Source: GW2011-AR15 sp964428335
Lineage (GTDB): Archaea > Nanobdellota > Nanobdellia > Woesearchaeales > GW2011-AR15
Length of the DNA stretch: 64,000 nucleotides
NCBI GenBank assembly: GCA_964428335.1
Contig: CAYRXW010000010.1
Coordinates: 1 to 64,000 of the forward strand
Direction: 5' to 3'
Shown in pieces: positions 9,210-20,327 of the stretch. Under the pieces are notes generated by a model that saw only the letters and a program-made list of their open reading frames with translations, was not told the DNA's origin and searched no databases. A program made the position numbers and the translations under genes. Every line of letters begins with the position of its first letter. Within the stretch, counting starts at the first letter, position 1.

Positions 9210-12200
9210 ATAGGAAATCATTAATTTTTATATTTATATTTGCACTTTTGATATCAACAGTATCAGCGCTTGATATCTGTAGCGGTCCTACTAAAGTAGC
9301 GGTCATAGTTAATGATGACTGTCCACCTGGCAGTCCAGCATATTCGCCTCATCTGGTAGATCTTATTGAATCAATGGGCTTTACTGCAGAACTTGTTCCA
9401 AGCAGCAATATTACAAACCTGAATCTAAATCAATATGCATTCATGCTTGTTGATGACCATTATTACACAAATTATTATGATTTTCCGATAAATGATTTTC
9501 CAGTTGTCATGTTAAATACATGGCATTTGAATGAATGGCACTGGTCTACAGGAGTTTCAATCTATTCAACAACAACCTTCCCGGCATCAGTTGAAAAAGA
9601 GATGATTCATGATGTAACAGATGGCCTTCCTCAGTTTTCACAGGTTTACACAAGCACAAGAACAAACGGAGGACAGGGAACTTACCTTTCAGTAGATTAC
9701 CTTTCAAGATTTGATAAAGCATCCCAGATAAAAACTTTGACAACAAAAGGAACAACACCTACAAACCCGAATGATGACCAGGATGCAACAATTGCAATTG
9801 CTCAACCAGGAACACAGCTTTTGCATGGATTTAGCTCAGATGCAAGGACATGCTGGCTTGGGTTTACACAGAAAGATTACTGGACAGCAGATGCAGATAC
9901 ACTATTCAAGCAGTGTGTTACATGGGTTGCCTTAGGGGATGACCACGACAATGATAATTTATATGCAGAATGCGATAATTGCCCTGCAGCAAATAATGCA
10001 AACCAGCTTGACTCAGATAATGATGGCGTAGGAAATGCATGTGACAATTGCGCAAGCATTTCAAATGCAAACCAGCTTGATTCAGATAATGATGGTATAG
10101 GTAATGTTTGCGACATCTGTCCAAGCAGTGCAGGAAATGATGCAGACGCTGATGGTGTATGCGCACCAACAGATTGCAATGATTCTGATGCAACAGTGAA
10201 ACCAGGAGCCCCAGAAATTATATGCAACGGCATTGATAATGATTGTGACAGTATAAAAGATGAAGGATATGTTACAGTCTCATGCGGTACAGGGCAATGT
10301 GGCGGGATGACTTCATGTGAAAATGGAGCTATTTTATGTAAGGACAGCGGAGTAAACCAGGCAGCAAGCGACTGTGGTGGCTGCTGCAAATGTACAAACA
10401 CCAATAATCCTGTGCCTTCATATGACGGGACACAGAATGTAGATTGCAATTCATATGATCTGCCAGGAATAAATACCTGTACTTATAACCCAGATGGGAA
10501 CACAAAGACAAAGGATGTCGCATCAGGTTTTGATTCAGTATGTTCAGGAATAAATACCTGTACACAGTCAACATACACTTTCACGCATACATGTGACATA
10601 AACACATGCGGTGCACAGTGTACTACAAATTCAGATTGTGGATCGTATTGTGTTGCAGATACCTATTATTATTCAGGATCTTGCCAGGGAAGCTGCGCAT
10701 GCACTTACTTAAACCAGGACTGTAACTTGCAGGATGGATGGTATGATACAGGAAATAAAAGATGGGTTTCAAATTCAGAATGTACTGAAAAAGAAGAGAA
10801 AGAGCAGCAGTATAGAGATTACACATGCGGTGGAGCAAACGGCTGTTCATACACAGTTACAAACACGCAGTGGATTTCAACATCACAAAACAGGAATAAG
10901 CCAAATGGCACAATATGCTCTGATAATTTATTTTGTACAGTGGAAGATATGTGCAGTGCAGGAGTATGCCAGGGAACTGCAAATACCTGCAGCGATGGTG
11001 TTTCATGTACAGTAGATTCATGTAACGAAGCAAATGATATCTGCCAGCATAGCACAAATGACGCAGTATGTAATGACGGATTGTACTGTAATGGAAATGA
11101 GTACTGCGATTTAGAATTAGACTGCCAGCCAGGAACGCCTGTGGATGTCAATGATAACATAGTGTGCACAATAGATTCATGTGATGAAACAATTAATCAG
11201 GTGCTTCATGTGCCTGATAATAATGTTTGCTCAGATGGATTATTCTGTAACGGAGAAGAATACTGCAGCACTAATTTAGGTTGCATGCAGGGAATACAGG
11301 TTGATTGTTCATCAAATAATATTAATGGAATAGATTCATGTGTAAATAGTCCAGATGGAAATTCATACACATCAGACTTTAGGAACTCATTTGTCTCAGT
11401 TTGTATTGAAGGTGAAACAAATTATCAATGTACAACAGGAGACACAACTATTTTGCATGCATGTGATATGGAAGCATGCGGTGCACAGTGTGAAGATAAT
11501 TTAGATTGTGGCTCATATTGTGTAGCAGATACCTATTACTATAGTGGAGAATGCTTAGGAGGATGTACCTGTTCATACTTATCAGAAGATTGTAATGCAC
11601 AGGATGGATGGTATGACACTGAAAATCTAAGATGGGTTGAAAACAACCAATGTACAGAGAAAGAAGAATACATGCAGGAATATAGGGATTATACATGTGG
11701 CCTTGTTGGCTGTGAATATGATATAACACAGACAAGATGGCTGGAAACAGGGAATTTAAGAAATAAGCCAAACGGTACAATCTGTTCAGATAGTTTATTT
11801 TGTACTGTAGAAGACATGTGCTTTGAAGGAGCATGTTTAGGAACAGCAATAAATGTAGATGATGGGTTATATTGTACAGTAGATTCATGCGATGAAATAA
11901 ATGACCAGATTTTACATGAAGCAATAGTAGTAGAAGATAGCGTAACATGTACCTATGATTATTGTGACGAAGAATTAAATCAGGTAGTAAATGCACCACA
12001 GGACAATGTATGTAATGATGGATTGTATTGTAATGGGGAAGAATATTGTGATGCACAGTTAGACTGCCAGTACGGAACACCAGTAGACGCAAATGACAAT
12101 TTATATTGTACAGTAGATTCATGTGATGAAATAAGCGATGCAATAGTGAATGCGCCAATAGCAGTAGATGACGGATTATATTGCACAGTGGATTCATGTG

Positions 12201-15200
12201 ATGAATTGAATGATGAGATAGTTCATAGTCCAATAACAGTAGATGATAGTGTAAGCTGTACAAATGATTACTGTGATGAAGAGCTAAACCAGGTAATAAA
12301 TGCACCGCAGGACAATGTATGTAATGATGGATTGTATTGTAACGGGGAAGAATATTGCGATGCACAGTTAGACTGCCAGCCAGGTAGAGTAATAGACTGT
12401 TCAGGAAATGACCTTAATAATGTAGGACAATGTAATTACAATCCTGATGGTAGCTCAGTAACATGGGATTACTACTCAGGATTTACAAGTACATGTGATG
12501 AAGCAAATGATGTATGTACCGAATCAGTAGAGGAAGTAACAAGCGCATGTGATATGGAAACATGCGGAGCGCAGTGTGAAAGCAATGCAGACTGTGGATC
12601 ATATTGTGTGGAAGATACATATTATTACAGCGGTGAATGTCAGGGAACTTGTGCATGTAGTTATTTATCAGAGAATTGTAATGCACAGGATGGATGGTAT
12701 GATTTAGAATTGACACAATGGATAGGAAATGACCAGTGTACAGAGAAAGAAGAATACCTGCAGGAATATAGGGATTACACATGCGGCCTAGAAGGCTGTG
12801 AATATGATGTAACACAGACAAGATGGCTTGAAACAGGAAATTTAAGAAACAGGGAAAACGGCTATCAGTGTAATGACGAATTATTCTGTACAACAAATGA
12901 TGTATGTATGGAAGGAATTTGCCAGGGAAGCGCTTTAGACGTAAATGATAATCTATTCTGTACAGTGGATTCATGCGATGAGATAAATGATGTAATCATA
13001 AATGCACCAATCTNNNNNNNNNNNNNNNNNNNNNNNNNNNNNNNNNNNNNNNNNNNNNNNNNNNNNNNNNNNNNNNNNNNNNNNNNNNNNNNNNNNNNNN
13101 NNNNNNNNNNNNNGGAGAAGAATATTGTGATGCACAGCTAGACTGCCAGCCAGGTGTAGTGATAGATTGTACAGGAAATGATATTCCAGGAGTAGAGCAG
13201 TGCAATTACAACCCAGATGGTAACCCAGTAACCTGGGATTATTATGTAGGATTCACAAGCACATGTGATGAAGGTAGGAATTCATGTACTGAATCAACAG
13301 AAGAAGTTGTAAGTGCATGTGATGTAGAGGCATGCGGCGCACAATGTGAAACAAATGCAGACTGTGGCTCATACTGTGTAGAAGACACATATTATTACAG
13401 CGGGGAATGCCTTTCAGGATGCACATGTTCATACTTATCAGAAGACTGTAACTTGCAGGATGGTTGGTATTACACAGAAAATACAAGATGGATAGGAAAT
13501 GACCAGTGCACTGAAATACAAGAGGTAGAGAGGGAATATAGGGATTACACATGCGGTGGAATAGATGGCTGCTCATATGTAGTAACAGAATATAAATGGA
13601 CCCTTACTGAAAACATAAGGAATGTCCAGGATGGAACAGCATGCAATGCAGACAGCCTTTACTGCACAGTTGGAGATCAGTGTATATCAGGAATTTGTAT
13701 GCCTGGTGAACAGCCAGACTGTTCAGGAAATGATATAGATGGAATAGATACATGTAATTACCAGCCAGATGGAATTACCTATACTTATGATTCAAGAAAT
13801 TCATTCATATCATCATGCATAGAATCTGAGCAAGGCTATGAGTGTACAACAGGAAGTGAAGAAATTTCACATGTATGCGATGTTGAAACTTGCGGAGCAG
13901 AATGTTATGATGGCAATTTCAACGATGGAGACGGCTGTAATTCACAGTGTGTGATAGAGTATTGTGGAGATGGCATACTTCATGAATCATTAAATGAATA
14001 CTGTGATGACGCAAACAATGAGAATGGAGATGGCTGCAATTCACAATGTGTGATAGAGTACTGTGGAGATGGTTTTGATAACAACAACGAAGCAGAAGAA
14101 TGTGATGACGGTAATGCAGATAACAACGATTCATGCAGGAATGACTGCACTTATCCAGGATGTGGAGATGGATATCTAAACCCAGGCGAGCAGTGCGATG
14201 ATAGCAATGAAGATAATTATGACGCATGCTCAAATCTATGTATAATCAACTATTGTGGAGATAGTGTAGTAAACAATGGTGAGCAGTGTGATGATGGAAA
14301 TGAAGATAACTATGATTCATGTTCCAATTCATGTATAACAAATTACTGTGGAGACGAAGTTGTTAACAATGAAGAACTATGTGATGATGGAAACAATGCA
14401 AATGGAGACGGATGTACATCACAATGCCTAGTTGAATACTGTGGAGATGGAATTGATAACAACAATGAAGCAGAAGAATGTGATGATGGAAATGAAGATA
14501 ACTATGATTCATGCTCCAATTCATGTATAACAAATTACTGTGGAGACAATGTTGTGAACAATGGTGAGCAGTGTGATGATGGCAATCAGAATGACTTTGA
14601 CACATGTTCCAACCTATGTATATCTGCATTCTGCGGAGATACAATAGTGAATAATGATGAGTATTGTGATGATGGGAACAGCATAGATGATGACCAATGT
14701 TCAAATCTTTGCAACTTAAATTATTGTGGAGATAACAAGGTAAACAATGGCGAGCTATGTGATGACGGCAATAATTTTGATAATGATGGATGTACATCAC
14801 AATGTGCTATAGAATACTGTGGAGACCATGTAACCCAGTCAAATGAAGCATGCGATGACGGAAATAATGCAAACGGAGACGGATGCAATTCATTGTGCTT
14901 AGTTGAATACTGCGGAGATGGAATAGATAATAACGCAGAAACAGAAGAATGTGATGACGGTAATGAAGATAATTATGACACATGCTCAAACTTATGCACT
15001 TTGACTTACTGCGGAGACGAAGTAGTTAATAATGGTGAGCAGTGTGATGATGGCAATGATGTAAGCACAGACTCATGCACAAGCACATGTAAAAATCCTG
15101 CCTGTGGAGATACATATCTACAGGAAGGGGAGCAGTGTGATGATGGTAATGTCAACAGCAATGATAGCTGTGACTCACAATGTGTCATAGAATACTGTGG

Positions 15201-17013
15201 AGATGATATTAAGCAGTCAAGTGAAGCATGTGATGACGGGAACAATGAGAACGGAGATGGATGTACATCACAATGTTTAGTTGAATACTGTGGAGACGGC
15301 ATTGATAATAACAATGAATCAGAAGCATGCGATGACGGCAACACAAACAATAATGATGGATGCCTAAACACATGTAACATTGCATATTGCGGAGACAGTG
15401 TAACAGAGACAGGGAACGAGGCATGCGACGATGGAAACGAGAATAACAANNNNNNNNNNNNNNNNNNNNNNNNNNNNNNNNNNNNNNNNNNNNNNNNNNN
15501 NNNNNNNNNNNNNNNNNNNNNNNNNNNNNNNNNNNNNNNNNNNNNNNNNGACGATGGAAACGAGAATAACAACGATTCATGCAGGAATGATTGTACTTTC
15601 CCTGTATGCGGAGATTCATACCTAAATCCAGGCGAACAGTGTGATGATGGAAATAATGACAACACAGATTCCTGCTTAAATACATGTAAGATTGCAGGTT
15701 GCGGGGATGGATTTGCACAGGAAGAGATTGAGGAATGTGATGACGGCAATACAAACAATAATGATGCATGCTTGAACACATGCAACATTGCATACTGTGG
15801 AGATAGTGTTACACAGTATGGAGAAGAAGACTGCGATGACGGTAATGATAATAACAATGATTATTGCAGGAATGATTGTTCGCTTCCAGTATGCGGAGAT
15901 GGATATCAGAACCCAGGCGAAGCATGCGATGACGGAAACAACAACAGCAACGATGGCTGTAATGCACTTTGTGTTTTAGAAGTATGCGGAGACGGGATTG
16001 TCCAGGATGGCATTGGTGAAGTATGCGAATATGACAGCCAATGTGATGATGGCAACTATAAGACACAGGATGTCTGCGGAGAATCAACATGCGGATGCTC
16101 AAATGTCCAGATATGTGAGGATGAATGTGCTCCAGGAGAGGATGACATCTGCGCAGAAGCAGGAGTGATTGTATTATCCTGCAAGAACAGCTTTGATTCA
16201 GACCCGTGTTATGAATGGGGAAAGAAGGAAGACTGTAGCGTTAGGGATAGCTGTGTTGTAAGGGAATTAGAAACACCATATTGCACTGAATGCCCAGGCA
16301 ACAACTGTGGAACTGTATGCTATGAGACAGAGACATTATACGGCACATGGTCATGCGGAGAAGGTGCAGAATGCCAGTACACTCTTGCACAGGACTTCGT
16401 CGATGCAGATGATGATAAGAAAGATGACAGGTGCGATGACTGCGTTGATATGGACTATGATGGGATATGCGACCATGAAGATACATGCAAAGGAATCTAT
16501 AATCCTACAAATGTAGACTCAGACAATGATGGATTTGGCAATGCCTGTGATGAAGACAGGGACAATGATGGCTATCCTGCAGGAAATGACTGCAATGACT
16601 GGGATCCAAAGATAAATCCAGGGGCTTCTGAAAAAGAAGGGGATGGAAAAGACAATGACTGTGATCCATTGACATTAGATAAGCCTGAAAAAATAAGATC
16701 AGAAGACCTTATCATGACAACAAGGATACTGAATGAAGATACAGCAATGAAAGAAGGCCAGCTTGCTTTGGCAGTCTATGTCAAAAACACAGGAGATATC
16801 AAAGCTAAGGATGTCAAAATCACAGCAACAATAATGGATGAATTCATTACAGATCAGATGGCCATATCAAGCATCGGAATAGGAAAAACAGAAAGAGTTT
16901 TGTTTTACCTGCCTATAGATTCGCTTGACAGAGGTTCAGAATATTATATCAGGACTGTGATGAATGTAGAGACAGTAAAGAAAGCTAAATACAGCCAGTT
17001 TGTTCTTGGCTGA
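9206..17013 (+). CDS. Giant secreted cysteine-rich repeat protein, broken in the assembly by two N gaps
   Basis: One gene of roughly 2600 codons that reads as two ORFs only because the first 100-N run shifts the frame. In order: signal peptide (1-21); an alpha/beta domain (about 22-245) vaguely like a ThuA/GATase fold; thrombospondin type-3 calcium repeats (about 246-312, DSDNDGVGNACDNC); a MopE-like metal-binding motif (DCNDSDATVKPGAPE); four copies of a super-repeat of several hundred residues marked by CGSYCVxDTYYYSG (near nt 10629, 11502, 12590, 13362) with interspersed DNVCNDGLYCNGEEYCD units; about 20 short DUF4215/Myxococcus-type disulfide repeats (CGDGxxNNxEQCDDGNxxNxDxC, nt 13905-16060); another type-3 repeat and MopE-like motif (nt 16440-16680); and a CARDB-like C-terminal domain. 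It has no C-terminal membrane helix. Well over 200 cysteines imply oxidative folding outside the cell. Likely a long calcium-stabilised fibre or adhesin (inference). Confidence 0.85.
13014..13113. other. Assembly gap (100 N) inside the giant gene
   Basis: A run of exactly 100 N, a conventional placeholder for unknown length. The left side ends in the NAPI part of one repeat unit; the right side resumes within GEEYCDAQLDCQPG. By comparison with intact copies (nt 11970-12390) real sequence is missing. For the frames to join, the true gap length must leave remainder 2 on division by 3. Confidence 0.95.
15450..15549. other. Assembly gap (100 N), probably a false gap over a 23-bp overlap
   Basis: The 23 bases before the gap (15427-15449) and the 23 after it (15550-15572) are identical. 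Collapsing them yields one normal disulfide repeat with correct cysteine spacing and frame (ACDDGNENNNDSCRNDC). The contigs probably overlap here and the N run is a scaffolding artefact, although loss of a whole repeat unit cannot be excluded. Confidence 0.85.
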
Positions 17014-17092
17014 AATTTTTATTTCTTTTTTATTTCAAAAATCAATTAAATTATCTACAGTTGACGATATTATTTCCAGGTTATTTTTGTCA

Positions 17093-17293
17093 TTAAAATA
17101 TTTGGTTTCTTAATTTATAAAAACTATAAATTAAAGCAAAAAATGTTCCTATTAAAACTGCCAGTAAAGTAGTTTGACTGTCATTTGATGGAACGCTAAA
17201 ACCATATCTATAAAGATAAAAAATGCTTAAACTTAAAAACAGGATAGTTACAAAAGTAACTCTTATAATGATATTTGATTTTGATAGTATCAC
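17093..17293 (-). CDS. Possible small two-helix membrane protein
   Basis: A 66-aa reading frame starting at GTG 17293. Two hydrophobic segments (about residues 9-29 and 41-58) with a polar loop between and a basic C terminus (YKLRNQIF) give a plausible helical hairpin. No ribosome binding site is evident, although an ATTTAAA-like element occurs nearby. It sits downstream of the recJ-like gene on the same strand and convergent to the giant gene. No family recognised; it may be spurious. Confidence 0.4.
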   Translation of the reverse strand: MILSKSNIIIRVTFVTILFLSLSIFYLYRYGFSVPSNDSQTTLLAVLIGTFFALIYSFYKLRNQIF

Positions 17294-17365
17294 TATTTAA
17301 AATAAAATGCTAATCTATAAAAAATTTGTTTTAATGCCTAACTTAATAAAACGAATGTCTAAATA

Positions 17366-18736
17366 TTAAACTATTTCTTTTAATGCTTTTTTAGCAGATT
17401 CTATAAACTTTTCTTCATCCTTCTTATCAATAATTGCCCCGGCAGCATTCTTATGCCCTCCTCCTTCTCCCCCATTTATCTCAGTCAGTATTTTTTGGAT
17501 GATAAGCCTAAGATCAAGCTCTGTTTCTCCGTTTACCCTGCTGGACACTTTTATTTTTTCAGCATCGTAAGCCATAGATATTATTATTGTCCCTTGTTTT
17601 ATTTCCTTATTGTTTGAAACAATTGATGCTAAGGTCCCTATGATAGTTGGCTTTATTTCATCTCTAGCATTAAGTATAAGGTATTTATCATCATGGATTA
17701 TCCTGTCGCTGTTTCTGTTTTTATCATACCATCTCATGGCGCTTATTATCTCATTCCTGTAAAGTTCTAAAACATTAAGGGCCTCTTTTTTTGAAGTTTC
17801 ATTTCCCATGCATGCAGCGACAGCCAAGGTTGCCTTATCAAGCCTTCCGCACGCATTAAGCAAGGTTGCATATTCCCTGCATTCCCTGAATGGCCCATTT
17901 TTCTCATTTTCAATTACATATAGGCTCCTGAAAATATCGCCTGCTTTATCGCTCCCGTTCCTTTTCATCAGTATCCCGGCAACAAGTTTTTTCTTTTCAT
18001 CATCGCTTAAGTCATGATAGTTTTTCCATTCATCGCCTTTTTTTGGCTCTATTCCCAAATCAAGAAGAAACTGAATTGCGTTGCTTTCATTTCCGCTGAT
18101 GCCCGGAACAAAAACATCCTCTGAGAAAGTAAGAAGCTTTACTATGGATTTTGTCTCAAGCCCAAACCATTTCAGGCCTTTTTCAATCCTGATATTTTTG
18201 GCATCTTCAAGTATCCTTGTTCCTATTTCAGAAAAGCCTTCATTTTCCTGCACATCGCCAATAGCTCCTATAACTGCTAGATATGCAAGGTCTGAATTTT
18301 TCTCGCTTAATGCTTTTGCAAAAAAATAACTTACGCCAGCTCCAGAAATATCCTTTGAGCCATCAATGTTATGCATGTGTGGGTTTACTACAGTTAAATT
18401 TCCAGGTATCTCAAGTGATAAATCAAAAGAATGATGGTCAAGTATGAAAACTTTTTTATGGATATATTTTTTTATATTCTCAATCTGCCCGCATCCAAGA
18501 TCAGTAAACAGGAAGACATTATATTCTTCTTTCTTAAGGTCAATCAAGACTTCTTCATTCAGCTGTTTCACAATGCTTAAGTGATATTTTTTCCCAAGTC
18601 TCTTTAAAGCCTGAAGCGTTATTGCAGCGCTTGTAATCCCATCAGCATCCAGGTGCGATATAACTCTGATAGGGTCTTCAGTTTTTTTCAGTTCATCAGC
18701 TGCTTTAGAAATATAAGAAAAAAAAGAAGAAAACAT
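17366..18736 (-). CDS. Archaeal RecJ-like DHH-family phosphoesterase/nuclease
   Basis: A 456-aa cytoplasmic DHH-superfamily enzyme, probably a single-strand-specific 5'-3' exonuclease of the archaeal RecJ/GAN group, which in other archaea associates with GINS and the replisome. Manganese-binding motifs are intact: HLDADG (28-33, motif I), FLFTDLG (motif II, about 75-81), DHH (100-102, motif III), and the DHHA1-domain motif GGGHKNAAGA near residue 430. The gene follows rps15 by 14 bp on the same strand, an arrangement repeatedly seen in archaeal genomes, so the two should be co-transcribed. The next gene in the same direction is the doubtful small ORF at 17093-17293. Substrate polarity cannot be told from sequence. 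Confidence 0.88.
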   Translation of the reverse strand: MFSSFFSYISKAADELKKTEDPIRVISHLDADGITSAAITLQALKRLGKKYHLSIVKQLNEEVLIDLKKEEYNVFLFTDLGCGQIENIKKYIHKKVFILDHHSFDLSLEIPGNLTVVNPHMHNIDGSKDISGAGVSYFFAKALSEKNSDLAYLAVIGAIGDVQENEGFSEIGTRILEDAKNIRIEKGLKWFGLETKSIVKLLTFSEDVFVPGISGNESNAIQFLLDLGIEPKKGDEWKNYHDLSDDEKKKLVAGILMKRNGSDKAGDIFRSLYVIENEKNGPFRECREYATLLNACGRLDKATLAVAACMGNETSKKEALNVLELYRNEIISAMRWYDKNRNSDRIIHDDKYLILNARDEIKPTIIGTLASIVSNNKEIKQGTIIISMAYDAEKIKVSSRVNGETELDLRLIIQKILTEINGGEGGGHKNAAGAIIDKKDEEKFIESAKKALKEIV

Positions 18737-18750
18737 TTGGTTAGCTATCT

Positions 18751-19206
18751 TTATTCAATCAATAGCTGTACGTTCTTTGGATCATAGTTCCAGCTTTCAG
18801 GAAGCATGCCATGTTTCTTATAGTAAGGCACAAGCCTCATGATTTTTGATTCAGTAAGCTGTAGTCCTCTTTTTGCAGTCATGTCCTTCTTATTTGCTGC
18901 TTGGTGCTTCTGCAATGCAACCATTCTTTTAAGTAGGGCAGTCAGGTTGTCTGGCAGTTTTGGAGCAACTTCTTTCTCCTGAAGTATCTGTGTTATTGTC
19001 TTCTTTGTCATTGATTTTACATCAGGAATCCCGTATGTGTCCCTTAAGACAAGGCCGATTTTTGAGCTTGTGTTTCCTTCTTTTGCCAATTTTACAATAA
19101 GCATCTCAATTTCCTTTGTCTTATAGCTGGTCCAGCTGTACTGTCCCATCTTCATTGGTTTCTTGCTTCCTGATTTTCCTCTCTTATGAGAGTACATTCT
19201 TGCCAT
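18751..19206 (-). CDS. rps15: 30S ribosomal protein S15 (uS15), archaeal type
   Basis: 151 aa, the usual length of the archaeal/eukaryotic form. The archaeal N-terminal extension (MARMYSHKRGKSGSKKP) is followed by the PKMG/YSWTSY region and the helical core with residues binding the 16S rRNA three-way junction (KHQAANKKDMTAKRGLQLTESKI), ending in LPESWNYDPKN. The family protein binds central-domain 16S rRNA early in small-subunit assembly. On the coding strand AGAGGAAC precedes ATG by about seven nt. It is the first gene of the rps15-recJ unit; its promoter must lie in the 168-bp divergent spacer shared with the gene at 19376. Confidence 0.95.
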   Translation of the reverse strand: MARMYSHKRGKSGSKKPMKMGQYSWTSYKTKEIEMLIVKLAKEGNTSSKIGLVLRDTYGIPDVKSMTKKTITQILQEKEVAPKLPDNLTALLKRMVALQKHQAANKKDMTAKRGLQLTESKIMRLVPYYKKHGMLPESWNYDPKNVQLLIE

Positions 19207-19375
19207 TTTTTGTTCCTCTTGTGTATTATATGGAGAAATAGTAAAACTTCTCCAGCATAAGTCCGTCTCTTAAACGTGGCTTATCTTTCAATAATTCATG
19301 GATAAAAGAGGTATTTAAAAAGGTTTTTATTGCTTTTAAGGCAATTTAAATATAACTTTATTTTACCTTGGCAAT

Positions 19376-19855
19376 ATGGCTGATAGTCTATTGGATATAA
19401 TAAGAGAAAATGCGCCAGGATATAATCTAAATGAAGAGATAAAGCATGACTTTGTCACAAAAGTTAGGTTAATCTTTGGCACTCTTAATCTTTATAAAGG
19501 TGGCGTAGAAGGGCTTTATGAGGATATAATAAAATTATATGAAATTAATCTTTCAAAAATATTTATTCTCGGCATAGAAAATCAGTATGTTCATCTTGCT
19601 GGTGAAAGAACTGCAGAGTTTGAAGCTGTTAGGCATATAAGCATTGCTGAAAAAGCAAAGCTAAAATCTTTTTTTGAAAGTATTGAAAAATATGCTTCTC
19701 CAGATTTGTTTGGTGATCAACCATACAGGTTTTTTGAACATGCTGTTGACTGCATAATTATGGAAGTATATTCTCAGGGATTCAGATATTGCGCTGATCA
19801 GTATTTCAAGCACATTAACGAGAAAGTATTTGGAATACCAGATGCAAAAAAGTAG
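19376..19855 (+). CDS. Hypothetical helical protein
   Basis: 159-aa soluble protein with no family recognised. It is predicted mostly alpha-helical, without signal peptide, membrane segment or metal motif. The TATA-like ATTTAAATATAAC at about 19344-19355 lies 25-30 nt before ATG 19376, implying a leaderless transcript. It faces away from rps15 across a shared promoter region and is convergent with the Smr gene, whose stop lies only two bases beyond this one's. Confidence 0.75.
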   Translation: MADSLLDIIRENAPGYNLNEEIKHDFVTKVRLIFGTLNLYKGGVEGLYEDIIKLYEINLSKIFILGIENQYVHLAGERTAEFEAVRHISIAEKAKLKSFFESIEKYASPDLFGDQPYRFFEHAVDCIIMEVYSQGFRYCADQYFKHINEKVFGIPDAKK

Positions 19856-19857
19856 GC

Positions 19858-20106
19858 TTATTTAAACACAGCAATAGTTACTCCATCCCCTCCTTCATTG
19901 TCTTTTCCCCGTCTCATAGATTTCACATAACCGATAGTCCTAAGCATGCTTCTTACAGCGGTTTTTAGTATTCCCTGGCCATGTCCATGCACAATATGCA
20001 CTTCAGGAAAGCCTATGTTATAGAAATGCAAGAGGTTTATCCTTATTGCTGATACAGCCTGCTCTTTAGTCATGCCATGCACATCAATTCTTGGAAGCGG
20101 ATTCAT
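19858..20106 (-). CDS. Stand-alone Smr (small MutS-related) domain protein
   Basis: 82 aa, essentially only an Smr domain. It has the DxHG motif (DVHG 8-11) and the HGxGxG motif (HGHGQG 40-45) that mark the nicking-endonuclease or RNase-type Smr fold found at the C terminus of MutS2. Family members act on branched DNA or, in ribosome rescue, on mRNA; the sequence does not tell which. It terminates against the convergent gene at 19376-19855 with almost no spacer, and lies upstream of the tRNA gene on the opposite strand. Confidence 0.85.
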   Translation of the reverse strand: MNPLPRIDVHGMTKEQAVSAIRINLLHFYNIGFPEVHIVHGHGQGILKTAVRSMLRTIGYVKSMRRGKDNEGGDGVTIAVFK

Positions 20107-20174
20107 TTTAGTCGTGGTATTTTGATAAGATTTAAAAGATATATGTTTTTCTTATTGCTTTAGGATAAAGTTAA

Positions 20175-20271
20175 AGCCCCGTAGTGTAGTGGCCAATCAT
20201 GCGACCCTTTGGTTTGCTAAAAATAAGCAATAAGAAAGGTTGCGACCCAGGTTCGAACCCTGGCGGGGCTA
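20175..20271 (+). tRNA. tRNA-Gln (anticodon TTG) with a 24-nt intron at 37/38
   Basis: Acceptor AGCCCCG (20175-20181) pairs fully with CGGGGCT (20264-20270); discriminator A at 20271, CCA not encoded. The T arm is CCAGG-TTCGAAC-CCTGG (20247-20263). The anticodon loop CTTTGG...A is interrupted after position 37 (20212). Removing 20213-20236 restores the stem CGACC/GGTTG and gives a 73-nt tRNA with anticodon TTG (20209-20211). The junction folds as a bulge-helix-bulge: bulges G-G^T and A-A^A, a four-step central helix with one T-T mismatch, and intron helix TTGCT/AGCAA (20214-20218 with 20226-20230). The archaeal splicing endonuclease should remove it. The following T-run (20272-20282) should terminate transcription. 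Confidence 0.95.
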
Positions 20272-20327
20272 TTTTTCTTTTTTGCAACAAAAAAATGCTG
20301 ATTTCTATGTTTTTAAAACCTAAATAA

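Noticed and set aside
13905..16060. Dense, regular DNA repeats that could be taken for a CRISPR array or satellite
   Set aside because: Period and variation follow codons of a cysteine repeat with preserved frame; there are no identical repeats with unique spacers.
10329..16486. Many long minus-strand open frames, some over 250 codons
   Set aside because: They mirror the biased codons of the giant plus-strand gene, are rich in His/Leu/Cys, have no ribosome binding sites and end at random.
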